This document shows positions 43,930 to 51,505 of a stretch of 64,000 nucleotides of DNA, one piece after another. Source of the stretch: PALSA-505 sp963702235 (GTDB taxonomy: Bacteria > Actinomycetota > Actinomycetes > Streptosporangiales > Streptosporangiaceae). Each line of letters starts with the position of its first letter. Positions within the stretch are counted from its first letter, which is position 1. The stretch covers positions 248,001-312,000 of the forward strand of contig CAVPBZ010000013.1 of NCBI GenBank assembly GCA_963702235.1, read 5' to 3'. Under the pieces are notes generated by a model, which was not told the origin of the DNA, did not search any database, and saw only the letters and a program-made list of their open reading frames with translations. The translations under genes and the position numbers were made by a program.

Positions 43930-44280
43930 CTACGGATCAGAAGCCCGCTTCACATAACGACGATCAGTCTGGTTCGCTGCGATGTCCGGGCCGAGTTCGC
44001 GGCTGAGCCGGGCAGGCCAGTCCTCGTCCGCCAGTCCAGCGGCGGTCAGCACGTCGCGCCAGTCGCTCATGGCGAGATCGAGCGCCTGGCGTAGACGGAG
44101 GACGTCACCACGTGCAAGCAGCACGATAGCCGCCTGGACCCGTTCGCTGGCGAGCACGTCGGGATCGTAACTGGCTCGGCGCGGCAGCTCGGCCAACTGC
44201 CGCAGTACGTTGTCGGCGGACCCTGGGTCAGCAAAGTCGCGTCGGACCCGTCGTTCAAGCCTCAGCTGGGTGTCGGCCAC
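43930..44280 (-). CDS. Hypothetical protein, 116 aa
   Basis: A helical protein with ERVQAAIVLLARGDVLRLRQAL and MSDWRDVLTAAGLADEDWPARL; small proteins of this pattern are widespread in actinomycetes and uncharacterised. GTG start. It is the last gene before attR. Confidence 0.65.
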   Translation of the reverse strand: MADTQLRLERRVRRDFADPGSADNVLRQLAELPRRASYDPDVLASERVQAAIVLLARGDVLRLRQALDLAMSDWRDVLTAAGLADEDWPARLSRELGPDIAANQTDRRYVKRASDP

Positions 44281-44310
44281 GGATTTATTCTGCGGCCGGA
44301 CTGAGAAGCC

Positions 44311-44335
44311 GCGGGATATATGCGGGATGATCTTG
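44311..44335 (+). repeat. Inner end repeat, right (possible integrase arm site)
   Basis: GCGGGATATATGCGGGATGA followed by TCTTG, matching the left-end repeat at 32950-32975. It lies 68 bp inside attR. A shortened copy (CGGGATGATCTTGG, 46087-46100) sits 70 bp before the third tRNA-Ser remnant. Confidence 0.65.
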
Positions 44336-44403
44336 CTTCCCTAGCCCTCCGTGGGCGGCAACCATGCAGGTAGGAGTGGCGCCGGAGAGTGATTCACGAA
44401 CCC

Positions 44404-44464
44404 TCTTGAAAACCGCTATGGGGCGTGAGTCTCATCGTGGGTTCGAATCCCACGCCCTCCGCAC
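44404..44464. other. Attachment site attR
   Basis: A 61-bp copy of the 3' part of tRNA-Ser plus GCAC, with no 5' half, so it is not a working tRNA. The last 30 bp are identical to attL; four differences lie upstream. Confidence 0.88.
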
Positions 44465-44806
44465 GTAGCACCGAAAATATCCTTCTACCTGTACATACTG
44501 GGCGGAGAGCGATGCACTCCCCCGGCCCCTGTGTGCGGCTATGTGCGGCCGAGGGGCGATTCCATGCGTTTGGCTGTGCTCTATGTGTGCCCCAGCTCGC
44601 CTTGAACGCGCCAGCTCGGACACCCCAGCTCGACGTGAACGGTGACAACTCTCTCTACAAGGGCTTCAAGGGCGCCTTCGACGCCAGCCGCGCGGACGGC
44701 CTGGAAACCTGACAAGGAAGAGGTCTGACCGGCACGCTTGGGGGAGCCAGGCTGGAGGGTTACCTGCGGCAGGGCCGGGAGTGCGCTGGCCCAGCTCGGG
44801 CCGGGC
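44465..44806. other. Gene-free stretch outside attR
   Basis: No credible gene. Short coding-like scraps are seen but without intact starts or domains; probably decayed DNA between two integration scars. Confidence 0.4.
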
Positions 44807-45285
44807 TTACAGCTGCTTGAACTGGCTATAGGGGATGACCTGGGTGCCGGGTGGCAGCGGCGGGACGGTCGCGCTGTTCCAGTGCGTGAAATCGGCGACG
44901 ACCGTGCCTTGTCCATCACCCGCAGCGGGTACGGCGCGCCCCGCGCCGCCACATAGATTACGACCCCCCGGGGGCCGCGCATCTCCCACGCGGGCTCGCC
45001 GTTCACCATCACCGTGCGGAGGTAGTGCAACTGCGCCGTTGGCAGGGAACTCGACGTGCCGACCAAAGAGTGCCAGCTGATGCCGCCCACGAGCCGCTGA
45101 ACGGGCATCGCCGCGTATTCGCCGCAGGCGACCGAACACGCACCTGACGGAAGCCCGAACACTTGCAGACTGACGGAGTTGACCATCAGGTATCCGTGTC
45201 CTCGCGTCACCAGCACGGTGAGCGGCTGGCGCTTGTAGATGATGTTCCCTGACATGTCGTCCGAGCGGGTCACGCTGAGGTTCAC
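44807..45285 (-). pseudogene. LprG/LppX-like lipoprotein remnant
   Basis: Reads NLSVTRSDDMSGNIIYKRQP and GISWHSLVG in one frame, then VVADFTHWNSATVPPLPPGT in another; one missing G near 44915 would rejoin them (DK-GTVVADF). A stop codon just upstream of 45285 and the lack of any signal peptide show that the 5' end is lost. The pattern is like LprG-type lipoproteins of actinomycetes, but this assignment is tentative. Confidence 0.55.
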
Positions 45286-45385
45286 CCCGAACCTGCTCGA
45301 ACCGGCAGGTCAGACCCCATGACCGCTTTGTATTGGCCTCCTTACAAGCGAGGGGTCAGATGCTCGCGGCTGGTGTCAAGTCTCG

Positions 45386-45946
45386 TTAGAACTGAGCCTT
45401 GAGTTCGTCGATCTCGTGCACTCGCTCCTGGAGCTGGGTGTACGCCGGGTGCTCGCGGATGCGGCCCACGGCCCATCGCAGAACCTCCGCGCGGCTGTTC
45501 GCGATGCCGGCGGTGATCAGGGTGTCCACGGTCGCCAGATCGGCGCCCCCGAGCCGGGTCATCACGGGGGTTAGTTCCTCGGACACTTCATCCAGTGCTC
45601 TGGCCCGCCCTCCACGGCCTCCGATCCTGAGGATGGGGCCATGAGACCCGGCCGCCCCCTCCGGTCTGTCAGCGCGGAACTCGACCCACCCGATGAAGCG
45701 GGGCAACTGCTCATGCGCCTTCTTGAGCACCGCGTGATTAGCCTCCTCGAACGCCTTTACGATCTCCTCGTCGGCCTCCTTGCCTTCCGGTTGGCCTGCC
45801 CGGCTGATGAAGACCCGGATCGCGGTCTCGCCCGGCTCGACCTCCGGATCGTCGCCGTACTCCAGCACCTGAACCCGCGCGAGCGCGTCGTCCGGGAAGA
45901 CCGATCTCACCTGCTCCTCGATGCGGTCAGTCGCGGTTTTCTTCAT
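45386..45946 (-). CDS. Hypothetical protein, 186 aa
   Basis: The N-terminal half (VQVLEYGDDPEVEPGETAIRVFI) looks like a small alpha/beta domain; the C-terminal half (VDTLITAGIANSRAEVLRWAVGRIREHPAY) resembles a ribbon-helix-helix or similar DNA-binding segment. Function unknown. TGGAGG lies 5 nt before the ATG at 45946, which is preferred to the ATG at 45958. It appears intact, in contrast to its neighbours. Confidence 0.65.
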   Translation of the reverse strand: MKKTATDRIEEQVRSVFPDDALARVQVLEYGDDPEVEPGETAIRVFISRAGQPEGKEADEEIVKAFEEANHAVLKKAHEQLPRFIGWVEFRADRPEGAAGSHGPILRIGGRGGRARALDEVSEELTPVMTRLGGADLATVDTLITAGIANSRAEVLRWAVGRIREHPAYTQLQERVHEIDELKAQF

Positions 45947-46086
45947 GTCATCCTCCAAGACTTGCTCGTCATGCTTCCATTGCTCGTATAAGACCTGTAA
46001 CGCATGTTATCGGGACCGTCGAGGGCGTGGCAACGCACGGGACAGGCTCGTGATGCGTAGGGCGAAGAGACCCACAGCTGCCCACA

Positions 46087-46210
46087 CGGGATGATCTTGG
46101 ATGACGTTGCGGGCACGCATGCTGAAAGACCAGGTGGCCGTGCTGGCCGACAGTCAGTTACGCATTCACCTGAAAACCGCTAGAGGGGCGTGAGCTTCCT
46201 CGTGGTTCGA
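46087..46210 (+). other. Third tRNA-Ser remnant: relic of an older integration
   Basis: CGGGATGATCTTGG (46087-46100) plus, 70 bp later, a degenerate copy of the tRNA-Ser 3' half (CTGAAAACCGCTAGAGGGGCG, from 46170, then the intact variable arm) that stops after TTCGA at 46210. The order and spacing equal those at attR, so this is probably the scar of a related element. Confidence 0.7.
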
Positions 46211-46766
46211 GAAGCAGGAGCGCCCCTGCGGCCTCAGGCCCGAATCGGCCTTCAGGGCCGGTCTGACCGGTCACTGCGCCGGGGGTGAACCGTACGCCGG
46301 GGATGGCCTCAAGGGCTTCCAGCGTCTCGGTGGTCGGCGGGATGAACCTTGGTCCGGGTAACCGTCACTCATCATGTCCTGATCGTCACCCCTACGGTGC
46401 CGGTAGGGAAAGCGGACTGACTATGCCAGGTCACCTACTCGATCCAGTATGGACTTCACGTCAGGTTTCAGGCCCGGACCTGACAGCGCTGTGCCGACGG
46501 GGCTACCCGTCGGCACGACGAACCGAGTGACGATATGGCGACGGCCAACGGGACGATCGCCGGTGAGCCCGATGTTTGGTTGCTTGAGCGTCAAAGTCCT
46601 TCGCGAGGTGCAGCACGAAGATGCAGCAACCTCGGTCAAGCTGCATACTTGCGTCAGTGACTTCTACCGACCACGCTGCCAGTAATTTGCAACCAGGGAT
46701 CATGGCCGCGAGGCGGTGTCACTCAGGAAGTGGATCGTCCGGGATTCGCATTAGCATGCGCTTCAT
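46211..46766. other. Decayed intergenic region with gene scraps
   Basis: On the minus strand, 46211-46370 reads FIPPTTETLEALEAIPGVRF, which looks like the end of a real protein with no start. 46421-46560 ends in a plausible LKPDVKSILDRVGDLA tail. Neither has a supported start, so they are taken as remnants. Confidence 0.4.
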
Positions 46767-46767
46767 G

Positions 46768-46969
46768 ACTGCACCCGGACGACCCGGTTGCCCCAGCCCC
46801 GAGCCAGCCCGACGAGCCGATGGACGGGCAGTTCGGACCGCACCGCTTTTACCCCGGCGAGGGCGGCGGCAGCACGCAGTTCCGGGGTGCCCGGTTCGAC
46901 GTCAGTGCCGACATCCCCCAAGGCAGTTACAGCGTATCGGTGCTCGCACCCTGCGCTTCAGAGCGCTAG
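46768..46969 (+). pseudogene. Truncated gene fragment (C-terminal end)
   Basis: The frame reads PVAPAPSQPDEPMDGQFGPH and then ARFDVSADIPQGSYSVSVLA to a TAG at 46967-46969. The composition is protein-like but no start codon precedes it except an internal ATG (46820). Family not recognised. Confidence 0.35.
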
Positions 46970-47210
46970 CGCAAGCGGCGGGCACTGGGCTACCAGGCCG
47001 AGCAGAGGCTAAGCGCGTCTGATCGTCACCGGCGGCAGTTCCAGCAGCGAGGCTGAATGCCTCCGGCGAGCCGACCTGGATCACAAGGTGCCGGTTCCCG
47101 CCCACCTCGTCCAGCACGATGCACTCGAGCATCTCATCGTCAACGCCGCCGACCCCGACGACCTTGCTGACACGCATCTCAACGAACCCTGCACCGGTAG
47201 TTGTAGTCAC
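46902..47210 (-). pseudogene. Truncated bifunctional-nuclease-like (DUF151) gene
   Basis: A proper ribosome-binding site (AAGGAG) and GTG at 47210 start a protein with MRVSKVVGVGGVDDEMLECI and GGNRHLVIQVGSPEAFSLAA, the N-terminal part of a DUF151-like domain. After residue 56 the similarity stops and the frame runs on without domain content. The 3' part is probably deleted. Confidence 0.4.
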
Positions 47211-47558
47211 GACCCGCTCCTTCCTCGCCGCCTTGCCAATAATGGTACCGTGAGCGCATGAAATCGACGCTTGGGCATATCGGAATTAACCTCTCGTCCG
47301 AAGATGAGCCCTTCGTCTTCTGGAAAGACCTGTTGACGTTTCTGGATTTCGAAATCGAACCCGACGGCAACCACTTTGACGCCACTGACGGGCATACCTA
47401 TCTCTGCGGTCAGGTGGCAAAGCCCGGATACCAGGAGCCGGGATTTCACCGCAAGCGTACCGGTCTGGGTCATATTGCTTTTCGTGTTGGCTCTGCAGAC
47501 ATGGTTAATGCGTTCGTCAATGACTTTCTGAAGCCGCGACAGATTGAAGCTCTATATG

Positions 47559-48449
47559 GAGGGTTATTCAGGCGGTTGCGTAGAAGTGCAAAGAGACGAC
47601 GGCTGAGATTGTTTCGGGGAATGTTGCCAGGGGCCGCCGGCAGTCGGTGTGCATGATTCGCCAGGTTTTGAAGTTGGCAATGACCTGCTCGATAACGTAC
47701 CGGATCTTGTTGACCTCTGTGTTGAACTCTTTCTGCCAGTCGAGGAGCTCGCTGCCGGCAGGCTTCTTGAAGGGCGTGATCATATTATTTCCAACGTAAC
47801 CTTTGTCGCCGAGCCAGTTACGCGGATCGAGTGTTGTGAGGACACCGGATTCGCCAAGGCAATGATTGTCGTGGCGACTTCCGGGAAGCGGATCGGAAAT
47901 CCACGCGAGATACCCATCAATTGAGCAGGCGACCTGCACGTTCATCCCGGTGGTCTTGAGCTTCCCGGAGTACAGTTCTGGGTGCGCCCTCCACGACCAG
48001 CACGGGAGCAGGGTTCCATCCACGATGTAGCACGCTGCCGGGGAAATTTCATCAGCAGTGGGAACATGTTCACGGAGCACATTCATCAGTTGCGGGGTGA
48101 TTGCCGAGATGGCGCGGCTAATCGTTGGCTGCGACACCCCATAATTCTCAGCGATTTCCGCCTGGACCCGGTTCCTGCGCATATAAGTGAGGGTTGCAGT
48201 GAGTGCATTGCGCAGTCCGAGGACCGGCGGCCATCTGCGCATTCCTGGCTTAAACTCCCGAGCTTCAATTCTTGCGCAGAGCTCAGTGATGGCGGCTTTG
48301 GTGAGTCCGGTGGTATGATACACGTGCGGCCTGTTTCTTCTGGACTGAGTATGGTAACCCAATCCTTTCGAGAAGCAGGCCGCATTTCACGTAGGCACGC
48401 CGCTATCCAATACATTTGTTATCCCCTGGCACCCCCGTGAATAACCCTC
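47559..48449. mobile_element. IS5-family insertion sequence, 891 bp
   Basis: Ends in 12-bp perfect inverted repeats GAGGGTTATTCA (47559-47570 and complement 48438-48449) and is flanked by a 3-bp direct repeat ATG (47556-47558, 48450-48452). It carries one intact transposase. The size, repeat and target duplication fit IS5-like elements with a DDE_Tnp_4 transposase. Confidence 0.92.
47568..48362 (-). CDS. IS5-family transposase
   Basis: 264 aa. An N-terminal helix-turn-helix (VQAEIAENYGVSQPTISRAI, about 68-90) precedes the DDE_Tnp_4 catalytic core, with Asp in YIVDGTLLPC, Asp in GDKGYVGNN and Glu in YVIEQVIANFK. The frame is uninterrupted, so the element may be active. The TTG at 48362 is the longest start with weak support. 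Codon use is less GC-rich than in the host genes around it, a sign of recent arrival. Confidence 0.9.
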   Translation of the reverse strand: MGYHTQSRRNRPHVYHTTGLTKAAITELCARIEAREFKPGMRRWPPVLGLRNALTATLTYMRRNRVQAEIAENYGVSQPTISRAISAITPQLMNVLREHVPTADEISPAACYIVDGTLLPCWSWRAHPELYSGKLKTTGMNVQVACSIDGYLAWISDPLPGSRHDNHCLGESGVLTTLDPRNWLGDKGYVGNNMITPFKKPAGSELLDWQKEFNTEVNKIRYVIEQVIANFKTWRIMHTDCRRPLATFPETISAVVSLHFYATA

Positions 48450-48667
48450 ATGGTGGTGCCAGAGCATATCCTGAGTACACGCCGGACTACTATGCCGTCT
48501 ATTTCGAGGATCCAGACAGGACCAAGGTCGAAGTTGCCTATGAAGGATGATCGGTGTGATTACATTTACTGCGCACTGTGATCGAGCCCTGCTACGCCGC
48601 TCGCGTTGCACAAACTTAACGATCTCCTAAGTAACTGCTCATCATCGCCGATACCCAGCGACCACTT

Positions 48668-49227
48668 TTACCCGGTCTTGATGATGTCGCTTATGGGTTC
48701 GGGGTCGCCGACGCTGGTAGCGGAGGTGGCGCGCCGGACGAACTCCCGGTTTGACGGCCACATGGCCACGTGCTGGTTTCCGGTCGGCGGGTCGTAGCTG
48801 ATGAAGGTCGCCTGGTCGATGTCCACGGCGAACAGGTGGAACCATCCTGGCTCTGGGTTCCAGCCGAGGCTGTTGGCCACCGCCTCTGCGTAGCGGCGCT
48901 GCACGCCCGGATCGTGCTCTGCGCGGGCGGTGCCGCGAATCTTGAATTCTCCCTCGGTGCCGTCGCGGTTGGTGATCACGCTGTGCACGAGGATCCGGGG
49001 GTCGCGCAGGAGATCCCGAGCTTTCGTGGACCGCCACATCCTTTCGTGGACCGCCACATCATGGATAGCCACAAATCGCCGTCCAGTACGTAGGGCTCGA
49101 CCGGGCTGATCCTGGGCGTGCCGTCTTGGCGGATCGTCGCTACCAGCACCACGCCCGGCCTGATCAAGCGCTGCTGGGCGAGCCTGGCCAGGCGGGGCTG
49201 GGCGTGTTCGAGGTCCGACCAGTGCAT
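48668..49227 (-). pseudogene. PPOX-type (pyridoxamine-phosphate-oxidase-like) flavin protein, broken by a 20-bp duplication
   Basis: Starts MHWSDLEHAQPRLARLAQQR (AGAGGAGGAG just upstream of 49227) and continues VVLVATIRQDGTPRISPVEP, a split beta-barrel start; the C-terminal part (NRDGTEGEFKIRGTARAEH to SDIIKTG) is in another frame. Deleting one of two tandem 20-bp copies at 49021-49060 restores a continuous 179-aa protein. The family binds FMN or F420. Confidence 0.8.
49021..49060. repeat. 20-bp tandem duplication
   Basis: CTTTCGTGGACCGCCACATC occurs twice head to tail (49021-49040, 49041-49060). As 20 is not a multiple of 3 it shifts the frame of the PPOX-type gene. Confidence 0.95.
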
Positions 49228-49374
49228 GACTCCTCCTCTGGCTCCGTCGGATCGCTGCAGTCCCGGCCTATCACCGGACGCCGACAAATACGCCGGGCCA
49301 GACGACCTGGGAGCCAGCGTGGGAGATTGAGAACAATCACGCCCGGTCGTTTGTATGCCAGTCAGGGAGGCCCG

Positions 49375-50256
49375 GTGCGGATCAGCCTTGGCGACATGAA
49401 TCTCTGGTTCGACGTTTCCGGGCCATCGGTCATTCCTCGGGGTGACACCACGGTGGAACGGGCCACCCTGGTGACTGTTCACGGTGGTCCGGGGTTTGAC
49501 CACATGATCACGAAGGTGGCGCTGGCGCCGCTCAGCGAGCACGTCCAGGTCGTCTTCTACGACCAGCGCGGGCATGGCCGTAGCGACCACGGAACCGCCG
49601 AATCGTGGAACCTGCGGACCTGGGCTGACGATCTGCGGCGGCTGTGTGACGCGCTCGGGCTACGCAAGCCGGTTGTGCTGGGCAGCAGCTTCGGTGGTTT
49701 CGTCGCCCTCACCTATGCCGGGCTGTTCCCCGACCACCCGGGCGGCATCATCCTGGCTAATACGACCGGCGGACGGCTGGACCATCAGCGCAGCGTCGAG
49801 ATATTCCGCCGGCTGGGCGGTGACGGGGCCGCTGCCGTTGCCGAACGTGCCTTTACCGACCTGACCGAGGAGTCCGAGGCCGAGTTCGACCGCGTCTGCT
49901 ACCCGCTGTACAGCAGCAGGCCCGGCTACCCGGAAGAATCCCGGCAGCGCAGGGCGCGAGCCATCCAGACCATCGATGTCAACCTGCACTATTTCCGGCA
50001 TGAAGCGTCCCGTTTCGACCCGTGGAGCTTGCTGCCGTCGGTCGCCTGCCCGGCGCTCATCCTCGCGGGGGAGGATGACCCGATGTGCCCGTTGCCGGTC
50101 GTCGAGGACCTGGCCCGGCAGCTTCCCGCTAAGACCACCCGCCTCGTTCGCCTGCCCCGGGCACGTCATGACATCTTCCGCGACCAGCCAGACCTGGCCG
50201 CTCAAGCCGTCGTGGAGTTCATCCAGGACATCAAGCGCCCTGAGCAGCTCGGCTGA
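49375..50256 (+). CDS. Alpha/beta hydrolase (proline iminopeptidase-like)
   Basis: 293 aa. The oxyanion motif HGGPGFDH, nucleophile elbow GSSFGG, acid in LAGEDDPMCP and a C-terminal His in LPRARHDIFRD form the expected triad. The HGGPG pattern is typical of proline iminopeptidases and related enzymes; substrate unknown. The GTG at 49375 is chosen for GGGAGG 5 nt upstream; an open frame continues upstream over the antisense of the PPOX gene. Confidence 0.85.
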   Translation: MRISLGDMNLWFDVSGPSVIPRGDTTVERATLVTVHGGPGFDHMITKVALAPLSEHVQVVFYDQRGHGRSDHGTAESWNLRTWADDLRRLCDALGLRKPVVLGSSFGGFVALTYAGLFPDHPGGIILANTTGGRLDHQRSVEIFRRLGGDGAAAVAERAFTDLTEESEAEFDRVCYPLYSSRPGYPEESRQRRARAIQTIDVNLHYFRHEASRFDPWSLLPSVACPALILAGEDDPMCPLPVVEDLARQLPAKTTRLVRLPRARHDIFRDQPDLAAQAVVEFIQDIKRPEQLG

Positions 50257-50282
50257 GTCGTGCACGTGCCACGCGGCTGCGG

Positions 50283-51416
50283 CTAGCGCGGCGGGTTCCT
50301 GACGGCGATCTGGCTGACCGGCGGGAGGGTGACGCCGAGGCCTTCGGCCCGGTGGGTGCGGGCATTCACGGCGACCACATTGCCGCGGGCGGCGATGATG
50401 AACAGCCACCGGCTGTCGGGTGACCAGGCGAGCGCTTGCGTGCCCGACGATTGCTGGTATAGCGGAACGTCGATCCGCTGGTCCGCTCCGGACGCCAGGT
50501 TGATCAGATGCAGGGTCATCTGACCATCGATTACCCGAACGGCTGCCGCCGCCAAGCCGTCGGGCGCGGTGACGCCGGGCGGTCCGTTCGGTCGCGCCGC
50601 CGGCCCGGCCAGTATCCGCCGGGCTCCGTTCGCCGGGTCCACCACGACGTCCGAGCAACGGTGATGGCGGCAGTCAACGGTCAGCCACCGGGTCGGGCCG
50701 ACAGCCGCCAGCGTCCCGGTGACCCGGCGGAAGCCGCCAGGCCGCACATCGTAGAGCGCACTGGAACGGGCGCCGAGGACGAGCGCATAACCCCGGCCGT
50801 CCGGGGCGGCCAGGCTCGGGCCGCCCGGCGGCAGCCGCATCGACACCCCGGTCGTGCTGCCGTCCAGCCGCACCAGCGGCATCGAAGTGGTGCTGAACGA
50901 CCCGGCGTCCGCCCACGCCGTTCCCGGTTGCGGCCCCGGCAGCACGATGCCGCCGTGGCTGAGCGCACCGGCGAGCGGGCGGGCGGGCTGCCCGTCGGGC
51001 ACCAGGTAGCCGGGCACCAGGTCCAGCGGGCGGATCACAGCCTCGCGGGGCCCGACGACAAAGGACACCGGGCCGGTGCTGAGTATCGCGGGAACCGCCG
51101 TTCGGGTGATGCGGCCGCGGGCCAGCTGCACCCGGACCAGGCTGCCGGGCCCGTAGCCGAACAGTTCCCAGCCGGCCGTCACGCCCAGCAGGCGATGGCC
51201 CACGTCGGTGACCGCCACCGCGGGCCGCGCCCGAGGCGGTTTCTTCCCGTGCCCGGTGACCAGCACGGCTACTACCGCCACAGCGGCCAGCACGGCCGCG
51301 CCGGTGACGATCAGCAGCCGGCCAGGCCGCCAGCGGCCAGCCGGGCGGCTCGAGCCGAAGCTGATCTCATCGGCTCCGGCCGGCTCCCCGGAAGGGGCGC
51401 TCTCATCGCGGCCCAC
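50283..51416 (-). CDS. Membrane-anchored beta-propeller-like protein
   Basis: 377 aa: one membrane helix (LLIVTGAAVLAAVAVVAVLVTG, about 34-55) and an extracellular region with repeated strand patterns and TolB/WD40-like segments near the end (LAWSPDSRWLFIIAARGNVVAVNA). Function unknown. GTG start. It is the first minus-strand gene downstream of the envelope glycan cluster, 89 bp after the GT-C gene. Confidence 0.6.
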   Translation of the reverse strand: MGRDESAPSGEPAGADEISFGSSRPAGRWRPGRLLIVTGAAVLAAVAVVAVLVTGHGKKPPRARPAVAVTDVGHRLLGVTAGWELFGYGPGSLVRVQLARGRITRTAVPAILSTGPVSFVVGPREAVIRPLDLVPGYLVPDGQPARPLAGALSHGGIVLPGPQPGTAWADAGSFSTTSMPLVRLDGSTTGVSMRLPPGGPSLAAPDGRGYALVLGARSSALYDVRPGGFRRVTGTLAAVGPTRWLTVDCRHHRCSDVVVDPANGARRILAGPAARPNGPPGVTAPDGLAAAAVRVIDGQMTLHLINLASGADQRIDVPLYQQSSGTQALAWSPDSRWLFIIAARGNVVAVNARTHRAEGLGVTLPPVSQIAVRNPPR

Positions 51417-51505
51417 AACCCATCATCTTTCCGCCGGCCGGTCATGCCGGAAACCTCCCGGCGGAGTCGTTCGGGAAAGATCTTCATGACTACGGCCGCG
51501 ACGCC

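Larger units (their letters stand above)
32779..44464. mobile_element. pSAM2-like actinomycete integrative element (AICE) in tRNA-Ser
   Basis: Bounded by 61-bp direct repeats (32779-32839 and 44404-44464, four mismatches) that copy the 3' part of tRNA-Ser. The order attL-int-xis-rep with an FtsK/Tra ATPase, a Pra-like activator and a divergent GntR (KorSA-like) regulator matches AICEs of the pSAM2 group, which excise, replicate by a rolling circle and transfer as double-stranded DNA. The right third is cargo. Because the Tra gene is frameshifted, transfer may be lost. Confidence 0.9.
47258..48550 (+). pseudogene. VOC (glyoxalase-like) gene interrupted by an IS element
   Basis: The first 100 codons (MKSTLGHIGINLSSEDEPF ... 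KPRQIEALYG) and the last 33 (GGARAYPEYTPDYYAVYFED ... VEVAYEG, stop at 48548-48550) join in frame if the 891-bp IS and one ATG target duplicate are removed. The restored protein of about 133 aa has the His and Glu pattern of a metal-dependent VOC domain (GHIGINL, CGQVAKPG, KVEVAYEG). Insertion looks recent because both halves are undamaged. Confidence 0.85.

Noticed and set aside
45286..45385. Short GGTCAGACC-type repeats around the lipoprotein remnant as ends of a small transposon
   Set aside because: The copies at 44722 and 45307 match over too few bases, and no target duplication is visible.
46421..46639. A possible 72-aa minus-strand gene
   Set aside because: The tail looks protein-like, but the start would be a TTG without ribosome-binding site and the region is otherwise decayed; kept only as a possible remnant.
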